Assembly: GCF_003598715.1 (NCBI RefSeq)
Contig: NZ_QZFU01000023.1
Span: forward strand, 434,001 to 498,000
DNA length: 64,000 bases
Source of the DNA: Nocardia panacis
GTDB lineage: Bacteria > Actinomycetota > Actinomycetes > Mycobacteriales > Mycobacteriaceae
Direction of reading: 5' to 3'
A program made the position numbers and the translations under genes. This document shows positions 15,889 to 24,738 of this stretch, piece after piece (position 1 is the stretch's first letter; each line of letters begins with the position of its first letter). Below the pieces are notes generated by a model that was not told where the DNA came from, ran no database searches, and saw nothing but the letters and a program-made list of their open reading frames with translations.

Positions 15889-16497
15889 ATGAGTCCCGAA
15901 TCCGGCAACCGCGCCGAACAACGCCGCCGCACCGAGTCGCGCATCCTGCGCGCGGCCCGCCGCCAATTCGCCGCGGCCGGCTTCGAGGCCACCACCATCC
16001 GCGCCATCGCCGCCGAGGCCGAGACCGATCCCGGCCTCGTCATGCGCTACTTCGGTGCCAAGGCAGACCTTTTCGCCAAGGTCGCGGGCGTCGAACCCGA
16101 CGCCGAGATCAGCGGAACCCCCTCCGAAGCCGCCGAACAACTCCTGGCCGCCCTCACCCACAAACTCGAAGAACAACCGCTCGACGCACTCGCCGCCCTG
16201 CGCGCCATGTTCACCCACCCGGCGGCCGCGACCGAAATCCAGGCCGCCATGTCCGCCCGCCAAACCCAGGCCGCCGCCCACCTCTCCCCCGACGACGCCG
16301 ACCTGCGCGCCGCGCTGATCAGCGCCTTGACCCTCGGCACGGTCCTGTCCCGCCATCTCCTGCGACTCCCCGCCCTCGACACCGCCACTCCCGACCGAAT
16401 CGCCGCCCTCCTGCGCCCGGCGTTCCACCATCTCGCATACGGCACCCCCCGGAATGCGGAGGGCCGGTGGGATGTTCGGGATTCATATGACGAATGA
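15889..16497 (+). CDS. TetR-family repressor
   Basis: This 202-residue TetR protein has a helix-turn-helix near residues 15-60 (ILRAARRQFAAAGFEATTIR, then PGLVMRYFGAKADLF). The C-terminal half is an Ala-rich helical domain of the TetR_C type seen in actinobacteria. The gene starts 5 bp after the second dyad and overlaps the start of the LLM oxidoreductase, so regulator and oxidoreductase are coupled while the membrane protein is divergent. The inducer is unknown. Confidence 0.88.
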   Translation: MSPESGNRAEQRRRTESRILRAARRQFAAAGFEATTIRAIAAEAETDPGLVMRYFGAKADLFAKVAGVEPDAEISGTPSEAAEQLLAALTHKLEEQPLDALAALRAMFTHPAAATEIQAAMSARQTQAAAHLSPDDADLRAALISALTLGTVLSRHLLRLPALDTATPDRIAALLRPAFHHLAYGTPRNAEGRWDVRDSYDE

Positions 16498-17332
16498 CAT
16501 GTTCGGCAAGTTTGGCGTGTGGCTGATGTACCCGGCGATCACCGGGCCGCTGGTGCGCGAGTTGGAGGAGTTGGGGTACGGAACCATCTGGGTCGGCGGG
16601 TCGCCCGCCGGGGACTGGCAGGGGTATGAGGAGTTGCTCGCGGCGAGCGAGTCGATCGTGGTCGCGCCGAGCATCGTGAATGTCTGGGCCTCGCCCGCGA
16701 AGGCGGCGGCCGAAACGTATCACCGTCTGGCGGAACGGTTTCCCGGTCGGTACCGGTTGGGCATCGGGGCGGGGCATCGGGAGCACACCGATGTGTATCG
16801 CAAGCCGTACGACGCGCTGGTCGAATATCTGGACGAGTTGGACGCCGCCGGAGTCCCCAAGGAAGGGCGACTGCTCGCAGCACTCGGGCCTCGGGTCGCG
16901 GCACTGGCGGCCGAGCGCACGGGCGGCCTCCTCCCGTACTTCGTGCCCACCGCGCACACCGCCGCCACCCGCGCCGCCATCGGATCCGATCCGCTCCTCG
17001 CGCCCGAACACAAGTTCGTCCTCGGCGCCGATCCGCAGGCCGCCCGCGCCATCGCCAGGGACACCGTCACCCTCTATCTGGGCCTGACCAACTACGTCCA
17101 GAATCTGCGGCGCTTCCCCTACACCGAGCAGGATCTCACCGCGCCCGGCACCGACCGGATCACCGATGACGTCGTCGCCCACGGCACCCCCGAGCAGGTC
17201 GCCGACAAGCTGATCGAACACCTGCGGGCCGGCGCCGATCACGTCGCCGTTCAGCCTCTCGGCAGCGACCCGATCTCCGCCCTGCGCACCCTCGCGCCGG
17301 TACTTGCCGAGCGAGCGGCCGCGCTCGGCTGA
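16487..17332 (+). CDS. Luciferase-like (LLM) F420-type oxidoreductase
   Basis: This 281-residue TIM-barrel protein belongs to the bacterial-luciferase-like group of actinobacterial F420-dependent enzymes. Diagnostic stretches are GYGTIWVGGSPAGDW near the start, FPGRYRLGIGAGH at the end of the fourth strand, and HGTPEQVADKLIEHLRAGAD in the C-terminal third. It probably transfers hydride between F420 (or FMN) and an unknown substrate. Starts at 16487 (MTNDMFGKFGV) and 16499 (MFGKFGV) are both possible; neither has a strong ribosome site. The first overlaps the tetR stop, which suggests translational coupling. Confidence 0.82.
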   Translation: MTNDMFGKFGVWLMYPAITGPLVRELEELGYGTIWVGGSPAGDWQGYEELLAASESIVVAPSIVNVWASPAKAAAETYHRLAERFPGRYRLGIGAGHREHTDVYRKPYDALVEYLDELDAAGVPKEGRLLAALGPRVAALAAERTGGLLPYFVPTAHTAATRAAIGSDPLLAPEHKFVLGADPQAARAIARDTVTLYLGLTNYVQNLRRFPYTEQDLTAPGTDRITDDVVAHGTPEQVADKLIEHLRAGADHVAVQPLGSDPISALRTLAPVLAERAAALG

Positions 17333-17391
17333 TCAGTGTCCGTGCGCAGGCCGCGCGCCCAATTCCTGCCCAAGCCTGATTGCCTGACTAC

Positions 17392-18753
17392 TCAACAAAA
17401 GTCGGGATCTCGAACAATCTCCAAACCGTGCGTCAGAATGCGGAACCGGATCGCATCGGACGCCGCGCCACCAGGCAGATCGATGTGGACGGAGAGATTA
17501 GGAGGCAGGGGCAGGAGCTGGGCGAGGAACGGGAACGACTCGCACAGTTCCCAGATCGGCCTGGCGTTCTCGGCGGCGTGGTCGTGTTCTCGGTCGCAGG
17601 TCAGCGTCCAGCCGCTGAACCGGGAAAGGCCGTCCTCCTCGGCACGAGCGAACACCAGCGCCGAGGTCGTCTCGTTCACACACCAGCCGACCCGGACCTG
17701 CTGATGGTCGGCCGGGAACTGGAGCCAATCGTCGGGCGCCCCCATTGAGCGCAGGAAGCGGCGCTGCCGCGATTGTTCACGCAGGGTGTTGTCCACCTGT
17801 TCGGACCACTCGTTGCCAGGGAGGCGTTCCTGGAGGCCGATGAATCCATCGGGTCGGTCGATCAACCGCAATGTTCGCGCACCGCACTGGATGGTTTGCC
17901 CTGCGGTGAACCGGAACCCCTCCTCGCAGATCCGGTATTGGATATCGTCGAGCACCCAGCTGACATCACCGGCGGCCGGATCATTCACTCGCGCAACGAC
18001 ATCCGGCAACCCTGCCGACTCACCCACCGAGGTCCGGCAGTGCCCCGGAGCGAATTCCCACAGCGCACGGCGGATCCAAGGAAATTGGTGCCCGAGTTCG
18101 GGAAACCACGTCGGCTGACCGGAATTCAGTAGCTCCTCCTGATACCACGCATGAACCGCGATGACTCCATCCGGCGATTCCGGTGGCTGGAAGGACACTC
18201 GTCCGCGGTCGGGCAACCGAAGAAACTGCGCCGCGGACGGGCAGGCCGCCACCACCTCGGACAATGGCGGATAGGTCAGATCTCGATGTTCGTGCGCCGT
18301 ACCGCAGAAGACTCGCCAACCCGAATGACCCTTCCAGGAGCTGTCGACCTTGCGATCGAGGATGATCGACTCCGACTCCAGCGCGCAGGGTTGGATGATG
18401 GCCAGATCGGATTCGTGCAGCCAGTCTTGGGATATCGGGAGACCGAGCCTGTCACAGGCGTTCAACTGCGCCACGTGTTCGGCAAGCGTTTGGTCGACCT
18501 GTTCGGTCCACTCCCCCGACTCGGTTCTTTCCTCGAATCCGAGCGTGTCATCGTCGCGGGCGACAATTCGCAGGCCCCGCATGCCGAGCGGAACCGGGTG
18601 CCCCGGCTCGAACCAGCGTCCGCCCTGTACAGCTTTCTCCAGGAGCGGCAGGAACGCGAGCACTAGGCCGGTTTTCTGCATGGAGGCATCCGACAACGTC
18701 GCCGTGAATTCGGCATGCCCCTTCTCGACACACCTCGTGGTACGAATTCGCAT
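17392..18753 (-). CDS. Duplicated DUF2185/Imm33-like protein
   Basis: The 453-residue protein contains two related halves. Each has a region with a hydrophobic strand and SGW motif (SGWRVFCGTAHEHRD near residue 145; FSGWTLTCDREHDHA near 370), followed by a helix and FL-LP (AAQFLRLPDRGRVSF; LAQLLPLPPNLSVHI). Each half also has an EWTEQVD/EWSEQVD element earlier. This resembles DUF2185 (Imm33), a family often found as immunity or suppressor proteins against polymorphic toxins. I see no toxin gene beside it. The ATG at 18753 is chosen because AAGGGAGGAG lies just before it; an in-frame TTG 30 bases upstream would place that site inside the gene. No signal peptide is visible. Confidence 0.5.
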   Translation of the reverse strand: MRIRTTRCVEKGHAEFTATLSDASMQKTGLVLAFLPLLEKAVQGGRWFEPGHPVPLGMRGLRIVARDDDTLGFEERTESGEWTEQVDQTLAEHVAQLNACDRLGLPISQDWLHESDLAIIQPCALESESIILDRKVDSSWKGHSGWRVFCGTAHEHRDLTYPPLSEVVAACPSAAQFLRLPDRGRVSFQPPESPDGVIAVHAWYQEELLNSGQPTWFPELGHQFPWIRRALWEFAPGHCRTSVGESAGLPDVVARVNDPAAGDVSWVLDDIQYRICEEGFRFTAGQTIQCGARTLRLIDRPDGFIGLQERLPGNEWSEQVDNTLREQSRQRRFLRSMGAPDDWLQFPADHQQVRVGWCVNETTSALVFARAEEDGLSRFSGWTLTCDREHDHAAENARPIWELCESFPFLAQLLPLPPNLSVHIDLPGGAASDAIRFRILTHGLEIVRDPDFC

Positions 18754-19070
18754 TGCTGGACCGACTCCTCCCTTGTCGCGCAAGATCCTGTCACAGTGTC
18801 GAGACCGACCGATTCACACGACTGGGAACGCCGCGAGCCGATCCCGTTGTGTCACATGAATACAAACCGGCTTCCCACCCATGGCGGGACTACCCTCCGG
18901 CGACACCGCGGATTCGGGCATACTCGATCGACAGTCCAGTAGCGGATAGCTGTCGACGACGACCACGGAAGGCGATCCCCTCAGTGCCGCAGCATGATTG
19001 GCGAGCCCGACAAGCTCGAGATCGGATGCTGCCCGGCGGGTCGACTCCACACCGGGCGGCAGGTCCGGGA
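18754..19070. other. Gap with an unassigned minus-strand open stretch
   Basis: This gap separates the DUF2185-like gene from the first P450. On the minus strand a frame is open down to 18814 and reads plausibly (ASDLELVGLANHAAALRGSP, then VVVVDSYPLLD), but it has no good start or ribosome site and continues upstream as a shadow of the P450. It may be the remnant of another conservon-linked gene. I do not call it a gene. Confidence 0.25.
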
Positions 19071-20291
19071 CTACTCCCCCAATGTCACCGGCACTCGCCG
19101 ATGACCATTCGAAATAAAGCTCGGCACCGCCCCGAGCTCCGAAACATCCACCGCCAGACCCATATTCGGGAATCGCTCGAACAGCGCGGGCAGGGCCAGC
19201 TCGGCCTCCAGTCGAGCCAGCGGCGCGCCGAGGCAGTGGTGCGCCCCGTAGCCGAAGGCCACATGCTCCTTGTTGGGGCGCGTGGGGTCGAAGACATCGG
19301 CGGTGTCGCCGTGGATCTTCGGGTCGCGGTTGGCGGCGGCGTAGGAGGCCAGGATCGGATCGCCCTTGGCGATGCGGATCCCCTCGCCCAGCTCCAGATC
19401 GTCGGTGGCGAAGCGCAGCGGCAGATGGGCCACCGGAGCCTCGTAGCGCAGCGACTCCTCGACGATATCCGACCAACTCACCTGTCCAGCAAGGACTTTC
19501 GCGCGCTCGACCGGTCGGGTCAGCAGCGCGGAAATCGCCTGATCGAGCAGGTTGACGGTGGTCTCATGGCCCGCGCTGATCACCAGCAGCAACGTATCGA
19601 TGAGTTCCTGCTCGGTGAGCTGCGCCCCCTCGTCCGCAGGCGCGACGAGCAGGCTGGTCATATCGTCGCCGGGATGTTCGCGACGGAAGGCGACCAACTC
19701 GGTGAGAATGCGGTACATCTCCAGATAGTTGGCCTGCGACTCCTCCGGGGTGAGCGAGGTGTCGAAGATGCCGTCCACACAGGTGCGCAGGCCCGGATTC
19801 AGTTCCTCCGGCACACCCATCAACTCACTGATCACCCGAATCGGCAGCGGATAGGCGAAACCCTCACGCAGATCGACGATTCCGTCGCGGCGGGCCGTCG
19901 CAGCCAACTCGTCGAGCAGTTCGGCGGTGATGGCGGCGATACGCGACCGCAGCGCCTCCGTGCGCCGGGCAGTGAACGCGGGGGCCACCAGCTTGCGCAG
20001 CCGTCGATGGTCCGCACCGTAGGCGGTGAACATATTGCTGACCGCCACCCACAGGAACAGCGGCCAATCCGGCGGTATCTCCCCGGCCATGAAGGCGGGC
20101 CAATGCTGTTTGGCATCCTTGGACACCCGCGAATCCACCAGCAATCCCTTGAGCAGCGCCTGATCGGTGATCGACCACGCCCGCACGCCGCCGGGCAACT
20201 CCACCAGCGCGGCCGCGCCGCGCTCCCGAATCCGCACGGATTCGCCCTGAATATCGGTTCCGGTCGGATCGAGAACCAGGGGATGATCCAT
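19071..20291 (-). CDS. Cytochrome P450 of the conservon (CvnE type)
   Basis: This is a 406-residue class I P450 with all the usual marks: the I-helix oxygen motif SAGHETT (240-245), ExxR in EESLRYEAP (Glu279/Arg282), a FDPTRPN region before the haem loop, and the haem loop FGYGAHHCLG with ligand Cys353. It needs a ferredoxin partner encoded elsewhere. The ATG at 20291 follows an AAGGAG box. It is the last gene of the conservon, 10 bp after the other P450. In Streptomyces conservons, P450s of the CYP154/CYP157 groups occupy these positions. Substrate unknown. Confidence 0.9.
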   Translation of the reverse strand: MDHPLVLDPTGTDIQGESVRIRERGAAALVELPGGVRAWSITDQALLKGLLVDSRVSKDAKQHWPAFMAGEIPPDWPLFLWVAVSNMFTAYGADHRRLRKLVAPAFTARRTEALRSRIAAITAELLDELAATARRDGIVDLREGFAYPLPIRVISELMGVPEELNPGLRTCVDGIFDTSLTPEESQANYLEMYRILTELVAFRREHPGDDMTSLLVAPADEGAQLTEQELIDTLLLVISAGHETTVNLLDQAISALLTRPVERAKVLAGQVSWSDIVEESLRYEAPVAHLPLRFATDDLELGEGIRIAKGDPILASYAAANRDPKIHGDTADVFDPTRPNKEHVAFGYGAHHCLGAPLARLEAELALPALFERFPNMGLAVDVSELGAVPSFISNGHRRVPVTLGE

Positions 20292-20301
20292 CGGAATCTC
20301 C

Positions 20302-21546
20302 TTAATACACATGCAACGGCGGTGACTTCGGAAAGGTGACCGGGAGGGACACCAGAGCTCGATGGAAGGGTCCTGGCCGCCACACCAGATGTTCGGGCCG
20401 AACGGACAACCGCATCTCTGGCAGCGCGTCGAGAAGTTGATCGATCGCGTCCTGCACCACCAGGTAGGCCACCGACCGCGCCGGACAGGCGTGCGGACCG
20501 ACACTCCACGCCAGATGCGAACGATTGTCGGTGTAGTCGCCGGTGTCGATAGCCGGATCGTTGTTGCATCCGGTCATGCTGATCACCACCGGCTGATGCG
20601 CGGGCAGCCACACCTCGTCGATGAGTATCGGCTGCTTGGGATAGCTGATGCAGTAGTTGGCCATCGGCGGGTCGGTGAACAGCACCTCGTCCAGCGCATC
20701 GCGGGTGGATAGACTGCCGCCCAACACATTTCCCGCGAAACGATCGTCGGTGAGCATCAGCAGCAGCGTATTGACGATCAGATTCTGCTGCGGTTCGATA
20801 CCCGCGCCGTAGAGGGTGACGAGCTGATGGATCATCTCCTCGTCGGACAGGCCCGCCGAATGCGCGATGAGCCGGGAGGTGACATCGTTCTCCGGCTGCG
20901 CGCGCTTGAGCCGGGTCAGCTCGAACAGCGCGTCGGCGATCATCTGATTGGCCTGGTCGGTTTCGACGCCCTCGAAAAGGTCCGCCATGGCGGTGGATAC
21001 CTGCTGACCGAGATCGGGCGGGCACCCGAGAATGGCATTGAGCACCGCGAAGATCAGCGGATAGGCGTACTGGCCGATGAGATCGGCACTGCCATCGCCC
21101 ACGAAATCATTGATGAGCGGGATCGCGAGCTGCTCCACCGTGGAATGCAGTGCGTGCAAATCAATTTCGCCGATGGCCGCGGTATTGGCCTGACGCAGGC
21201 GCAGATGTTCGAGTCCGGCGCTGCGCAGCGCGTTGGGCCGCCACCCCAGCATCGGCAGCAGCGGACAGTCGGCAGGCATCTCGCGCTGCCACAGGCGCGG
21301 ATCGGCCGGAAAATGCTCGGGATCATTGAGAATTCGCAATGCGGTGTGATAACCGATCACCAGGGTGGCGGGTAGGCCGGGCGCGAGATCGATCGGCACC
21401 AGCGAACCGAATCTTTTGCGCATATGCCGGTAGGCGGTATGCGGATCGGCGGCGAATTCTTCGGAATACAGGGCAACCCGCGGTCCGTCGGTATTGATCG
21501 GCGACCCGTGCGCCGGGCCGCCATTGAGGGACTGGGGTGGAATCAC
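20302..21546 (-). CDS. Unusual P450 lacking ExxR (CYP157-like)
   Basis: This 414-residue P450 homologue keeps the haem loop and its cysteine (WSVGPHACPARS, Cys344), but two core motifs are changed. The K-helix ExxR reads DEVLF (Glu277 to Phe280, no Arg). The I-helix has GAGIEPQQN where AGxxTT is normal, so the proton-relay Thr is missing. CYP157 members in Streptomyces conservons are known to lack ExxR, so this is likely the same lineage. It may still bind haem, but ordinary monooxygenase turnover is doubtful. Its GTG start overlaps the stop of the CvnD gene (GTGA), showing tight coupling to the GTPase. Confidence 0.87.
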   Translation of the reverse strand: MIPPQSLNGGPAHGSPINTDGPRVALYSEEFAADPHTAYRHMRKRFGSLVPIDLAPGLPATLVIGYHTALRILNDPEHFPADPRLWQREMPADCPLLPMLGWRPNALRSAGLEHLRLRQANTAAIGEIDLHALHSTVEQLAIPLINDFVGDGSADLIGQYAYPLIFAVLNAILGCPPDLGQQVSTAMADLFEGVETDQANQMIADALFELTRLKRAQPENDVTSRLIAHSAGLSDEEMIHQLVTLYGAGIEPQQNLIVNTLLLMLTDDRFAGNVLGGSLSTRDALDEVLFTDPPMANYCISYPKQPILIDEVWLPAHQPVVISMTGCNNDPAIDTGDYTDNRSHLAWSVGPHACPARSVAYLVVQDAIDQLLDALPEMRLSVRPEHLVWRPGPFHRALVSLPVTFPKSPPLHVY

Positions 21547-22142
21547 TGACTGCCTTCCATGCGATGGAATAGGTATTCGACGAGGGTGATCAGCGAACGC
21601 AGACAGGTCCCCCGATCGCGCGCATCCAAAATCGTCAACGGTGTATCGGGTGTGAGATCCAGCGCGTCGCGCACCTCGGAGAGCGGATAGGCGGGCATGC
21701 CCTCGAATTGGTTGACGGCCACCGAATACGGCACCCCGCGCTCCTCGAGCACCGCGAGCACCTCGTCGGCCTTATCGATGCGTCGGGTGTCGACGAGCAC
21801 CAGCGCGCCGAGCGCACCGCGCGCCAACTCCTCCCACAGCGGCACGAATCGCTGCTGTCCCGGCGTGCCGAACAGATACAGGGCCAGCTTGGGACTCAGC
21901 GTGATACGACCGAAATCCATCGCCACCGTGGTGGTCGACTTACCGGACAGCCCGGCCATATCGTCCACGCCGACGCTGGCCTCGGTGATGGTCTCCTCGG
22001 TGCGCAGCGGCTTGATCTCCGACACGCTGCCGACGAAAGTCGTCTTGCCGACTCCGAAATTGCCCGCCACCAATAACTTGACCGACCTGATCACCGTCTC
22101 GGGGACGTAGTCGACCTCAGACGGCGAGAGCACGGAGCCCAT
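21543..22142 (-). CDS. cvnD: CvnD-type small GTPase
   Basis: This 199-residue MglA-like G protein has a P-loop GNFGVGKT (27-34), switch region with VAMDFGRI, G3 motif GTPGQQRF (Gln in place of the Asp of DxxG) and a G4 reading NQFEG instead of NKxD. It is the GTPase component of the conservon, where CvnA, B and C form a membrane-associated complex resembling eukaryotic G-protein signalling. It overlaps cvnC by 26 bp and the following P450 by 4 bp. Confidence 0.92.
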   Translation of the reverse strand: MGSVLSPSEVDYVPETVIRSVKLLVAGNFGVGKTTFVGSVSEIKPLRTEETITEASVGVDDMAGLSGKSTTTVAMDFGRITLSPKLALYLFGTPGQQRFVPLWEELARGALGALVLVDTRRIDKADEVLAVLEERGVPYSVAVNQFEGMPAYPLSEVRDALDLTPDTPLTILDARDRGTCLRSLITLVEYLFHRMEGSQ

Positions 22143-22464
22143 TGAGTACCTCCTCCAAGAGGGCCAGGTCCGGCAGCGCCTCGGCCGGGGTCGGTGAACT
22201 GAGGTGTCCGCTGTCGAGAAGATCGGAGGCGATGATCTTGATCACCGACGGCGGTTGATCGAGGTAGGCGGCGATCTCGGCGATGGACAGCGATCCGCGC
22301 CGGACCACATCCATCACCCGGCGCGCATCGGCGCTGGCGCCCTGCGCCGGATCACCACTGGCGACCACGAGGGTGACCAGATCGAGGTCACGCGTGGCCC
22401 GCGAGCGTCCCCCGGTGCGCACATACGCGCGCACCAGGTCTGGATCGCGACGTGGCCTGCTCAT
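22117..22464 (-). CDS. cvnC: CvnC-type DUF742 protein
   Basis: This 115-residue DUF742 protein starts with basic sequence (MSRPRRDPDLVRAYVRTGGR) and has a winged-helix-like C-terminal half (SIAEIAAYLDQPPSVIKIIA, then LLDSGHL). Length and position between roadblock and GTPase genes fit CvnC. It overlaps cvnB by 4 bp (ATGA). Its role is to join the roadblock protein and GTPase in the conservon complex. Confidence 0.9.
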   Translation of the reverse strand: MSRPRRDPDLVRAYVRTGGRSRATRDLDLVTLVVASGDPAQGASADARRVMDVVRRGSLSIAEIAAYLDQPPSVIKIIASDLLDSGHLSSPTPAEALPDLALLEEVLNGLRALAV

Positions 22465-22877
22465 GGCACGTCAGCTCTCCTGCGCGGTTCCGCCCCCAAC
22501 TCGCGGCCCACCCGGCCCGCGAGCTCGTTCATTCGGTGCGCGATGAGACCCACATCGATATCGCTGTAGGTCGAAACACCGAGCAGCGCACCCTCGCCCG
22601 CCGCGGTGATCATGATCATGCCGCTGTCGTACTCGGTCATGTTCTGACGCACCGCGCTCGCGGGGCCGCCGCAGAACTCGCTGAGCGCCTTCCCCAAGGA
22701 ACGCAGCCCGGAGGCGGCGGCCGCGAAACGCTCGGCATCATCCTTGGCCACGCCGGACGAATGCGCGATCCGCAGGCCGTCCTCGGATAACAGGACCGCG
22801 AAACGAACCCCTGGCACTTGAAGATCCTCGAGTAGCCAGGCCAACTTGTTACCGCTGTCGGTTGCCGGTGTGCCCAT
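22461..22877 (-). CDS. cvnB: CvnB-type roadblock/LC7 protein
   Basis: This 138-residue protein is of the roadblock/LC7 family: LAWLLEDLQVPGVRFAVLLS and then EDGLRIAHSSGV open the fold, and GEGALLGVSTYSDIDVGL forms the later strand and helix. In conservons CvnB binds and probably regulates the CvnD GTPase (MglB-like). It is joined to cvnA by a one-base TGATG overlap and to cvnC by ATGA, so the set is translationally coupled. Confidence 0.92.
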   Translation of the reverse strand: MGTPATDSGNKLAWLLEDLQVPGVRFAVLLSEDGLRIAHSSGVAKDDAERFAAAASGLRSLGKALSEFCGGPASAVRQNMTEYDSGMIMITAAGEGALLGVSTYSDIDVGLIAHRMNELAGRVGRELGAEPRRRADVP

Positions 22878-24265
22878 CAGGAACTCATCCCTTCGCTCTC
22901 ATCGGATACGGCGGCACGGCCGCTCTTGGATCCGGTCTGCCAGGCGGCCGCGATTTCCGGACGCGCCAGACCGGGGTCGGTGCGCGGGCCGTCGGCCCGC
23001 AGCGCGGGCGACACCTCCCGGCGACGCCGCTTGGGCAGACCGCCATTGGTGATGTCGTGCACCGCGAACGGCGGCTCCTGGGTGTACTCCTCACCGTTGG
23101 GGCTGCTGGTCACCATGACCGGCTCCGACACTCGGGCCGGTTCGATGAACTGGTGCTGCGGTAGGGGTTCGGACGTCGCCTGCGGCGTAACAAGAAGCGC
23201 CTCCGGGATGTAGACCATGGCGCGCATGCCGCCGTACGCGTTCGGGCCGTCGATGTAGACCGTGAAACCGTAGCGGCGGGCCAGCGCGGCGATACCGGGA
23301 AAACCGACCTTCGGCGAGGGGCCGAGCTGATGGATATCGACCGGGCGCTCGTTGGCGAGCACCTGCCTGGCCTCCTCCATCTGCTCGGAGTTCATTCGCA
23401 CGCCCGCGTCGTCCACGATCACCGTGACCCCGTGATGACCCTCCTGGAAGGAGATGTCGACATAGGAGGTGGGTGGGGAGTAGCGCAGCGCGTTGTCGAG
23501 CAGGGTGGCCAGGGTGTGCACCAGCGGTTCGACCGCGCGGCTGATGACAATGCGATCGAGCTGATTCGGGCGCACCCGCAGATAGTCGCGGACGCGGCCG
23601 ATCGCGCCGCCGACCACGTCGGTGAGCGACTGGGCGGGCCAGCGGCGTCCGGGCAGACCACCGGAGACGATCACATAGGACTGGGCCTGGCGGATCATCT
23701 GCTGGACGGTGTGGTCGATGCGGGTCAGGGTGGCGTACACCTCGTCGTCGCGGTGCTCGCGCAGCGCGGCGCTGACCACCTGGCCGACATCGGCACCGAG
23801 GCTGACCACGGAGGTGCCGAAGGAGCGCACCGCCGCGCTGGTCGCTTCGCGGGCGGTGTTGTTGATCTTGCCGCGCACCGCGTCCTCGGCGGTGACCACG
23901 GCCTGCTGGGTGTGCTCCTCGGCCTCGTGGACCGCGCGCTCGCGCGCCTCGGCCTGCACCACGCGCAGGTCGTCGGCACTGCGTTCGGCGATCCAGCGCA
24001 GATACTGGGCGAAGCGCGAATCCTCCAGTCCCGCGGGCAGGTCCACGGCGGGAGCGGTCTCGAAGCGGCGCACCGCGTCGGTGACCGAGGGTAGTGTGGT
24101 GACGGCGAAGTGCTCGAGGGCGTCCTCACGGGCGCGCTGTTCGCTCGTCAACTCGTCGATCCGGACCTTCTTGCTCCGTCCGGACCACGCCGCGTACCAC
24201 ACCGCGGCGAGTACGAGGACGGCAGCGATGATCCACGGAAGTACCACGGCCATATCCAAATTCAT
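22877..24265 (-). CDS. cvnA: CvnA-type sensor histidine-kinase-like protein
   Basis: This is a 462-residue membrane protein. One transmembrane helix (MAVVLPWIIAAVLVLAAVW, near residues 4-22) is followed by a long helical region and an HATPase domain from about residue 230 (LLDNALRYSPPTSYVDIS N-box; later GPSPKVGFPGIAALARRYGF). A proline-rich disordered tail carries QPxH- and PP-type sequence. A conventional phospho-His is not obvious. It is the sensor of the conservon and its first gene. The ATG at 24265 is preferred to the TTG one codon upstream. Confidence 0.9.
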   Translation of the reverse strand: MNLDMAVVLPWIIAAVLVLAAVWYAAWSGRSKKVRIDELTSEQRAREDALEHFAVTTLPSVTDAVRRFETAPAVDLPAGLEDSRFAQYLRWIAERSADDLRVVQAEARERAVHEAEEHTQQAVVTAEDAVRGKINNTAREATSAAVRSFGTSVVSLGADVGQVVSAALREHRDDEVYATLTRIDHTVQQMIRQAQSYVIVSGGLPGRRWPAQSLTDVVGGAIGRVRDYLRVRPNQLDRIVISRAVEPLVHTLATLLDNALRYSPPTSYVDISFQEGHHGVTVIVDDAGVRMNSEQMEEARQVLANERPVDIHQLGPSPKVGFPGIAALARRYGFTVYIDGPNAYGGMRAMVYIPEALLVTPQATSEPLPQHQFIEPARVSEPVMVTSSPNGEEYTQEPPFAVHDITNGGLPKRRRREVSPALRADGPRTDPGLARPEIAAAWQTGSKSGRAAVSDESEGMSS

Positions 24266-24738
24266 CAATTCTCTCGTCGTCGACCGGCTCGAGGATCGCC
24301 CGGAAATCTGACCACGTCACGAGGGGGATGGCGGGCAGGGTGCTCCCAGTACAGTCTCGTCTCACCTTCCTCACACCGACCCTCACCGATCAGCCCGGAT
24401 GCGGTCCGCGTCGGACACCCGGCGACCCGCGATCCCGCACCGCGCGGCGCACCGCCTCACAGTGCCTGCGGGACAGGCGATTCCGCCCACAGTTGGACCC
24501 GCCAGCAACCCGGAGCCCGACGATTGGATCACCCTAGCAGGGTTATCGATCACACTCGACGGATCACCCGACATGCCTTACCAATGACAACGTTTCGCAT
24601 GATCACGACCCGCAACGGCCGAGTTGTCTTGTGCACAACCCCATCTCGCCGCACCCGCGCACCTTGCGGTTACCGATCGGTTGTTTCTCCGGAAATGACC
24701 CGGCAAGTATTGGGCTATGACATCGATTGTGATACCGG
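24266..24738. other. Promoter region of the conservon, no gene seen
   Basis: The 473 bp upstream of cvnA, up to the end of the DUF4291 gene (also minus strand), contain no convincing coding frame. Base composition is a little lower in GC near 24560-24720. The conservon promoter must lie in the left part. I could not pick an unambiguous -10/-35 pair or an operator. Confidence 0.45.

Noticed and set aside
18753..20339. 528-codon plus-strand frame across the first P450
   Set aside because: Antisense to a P450 with all motifs intact; no start signal or domain.
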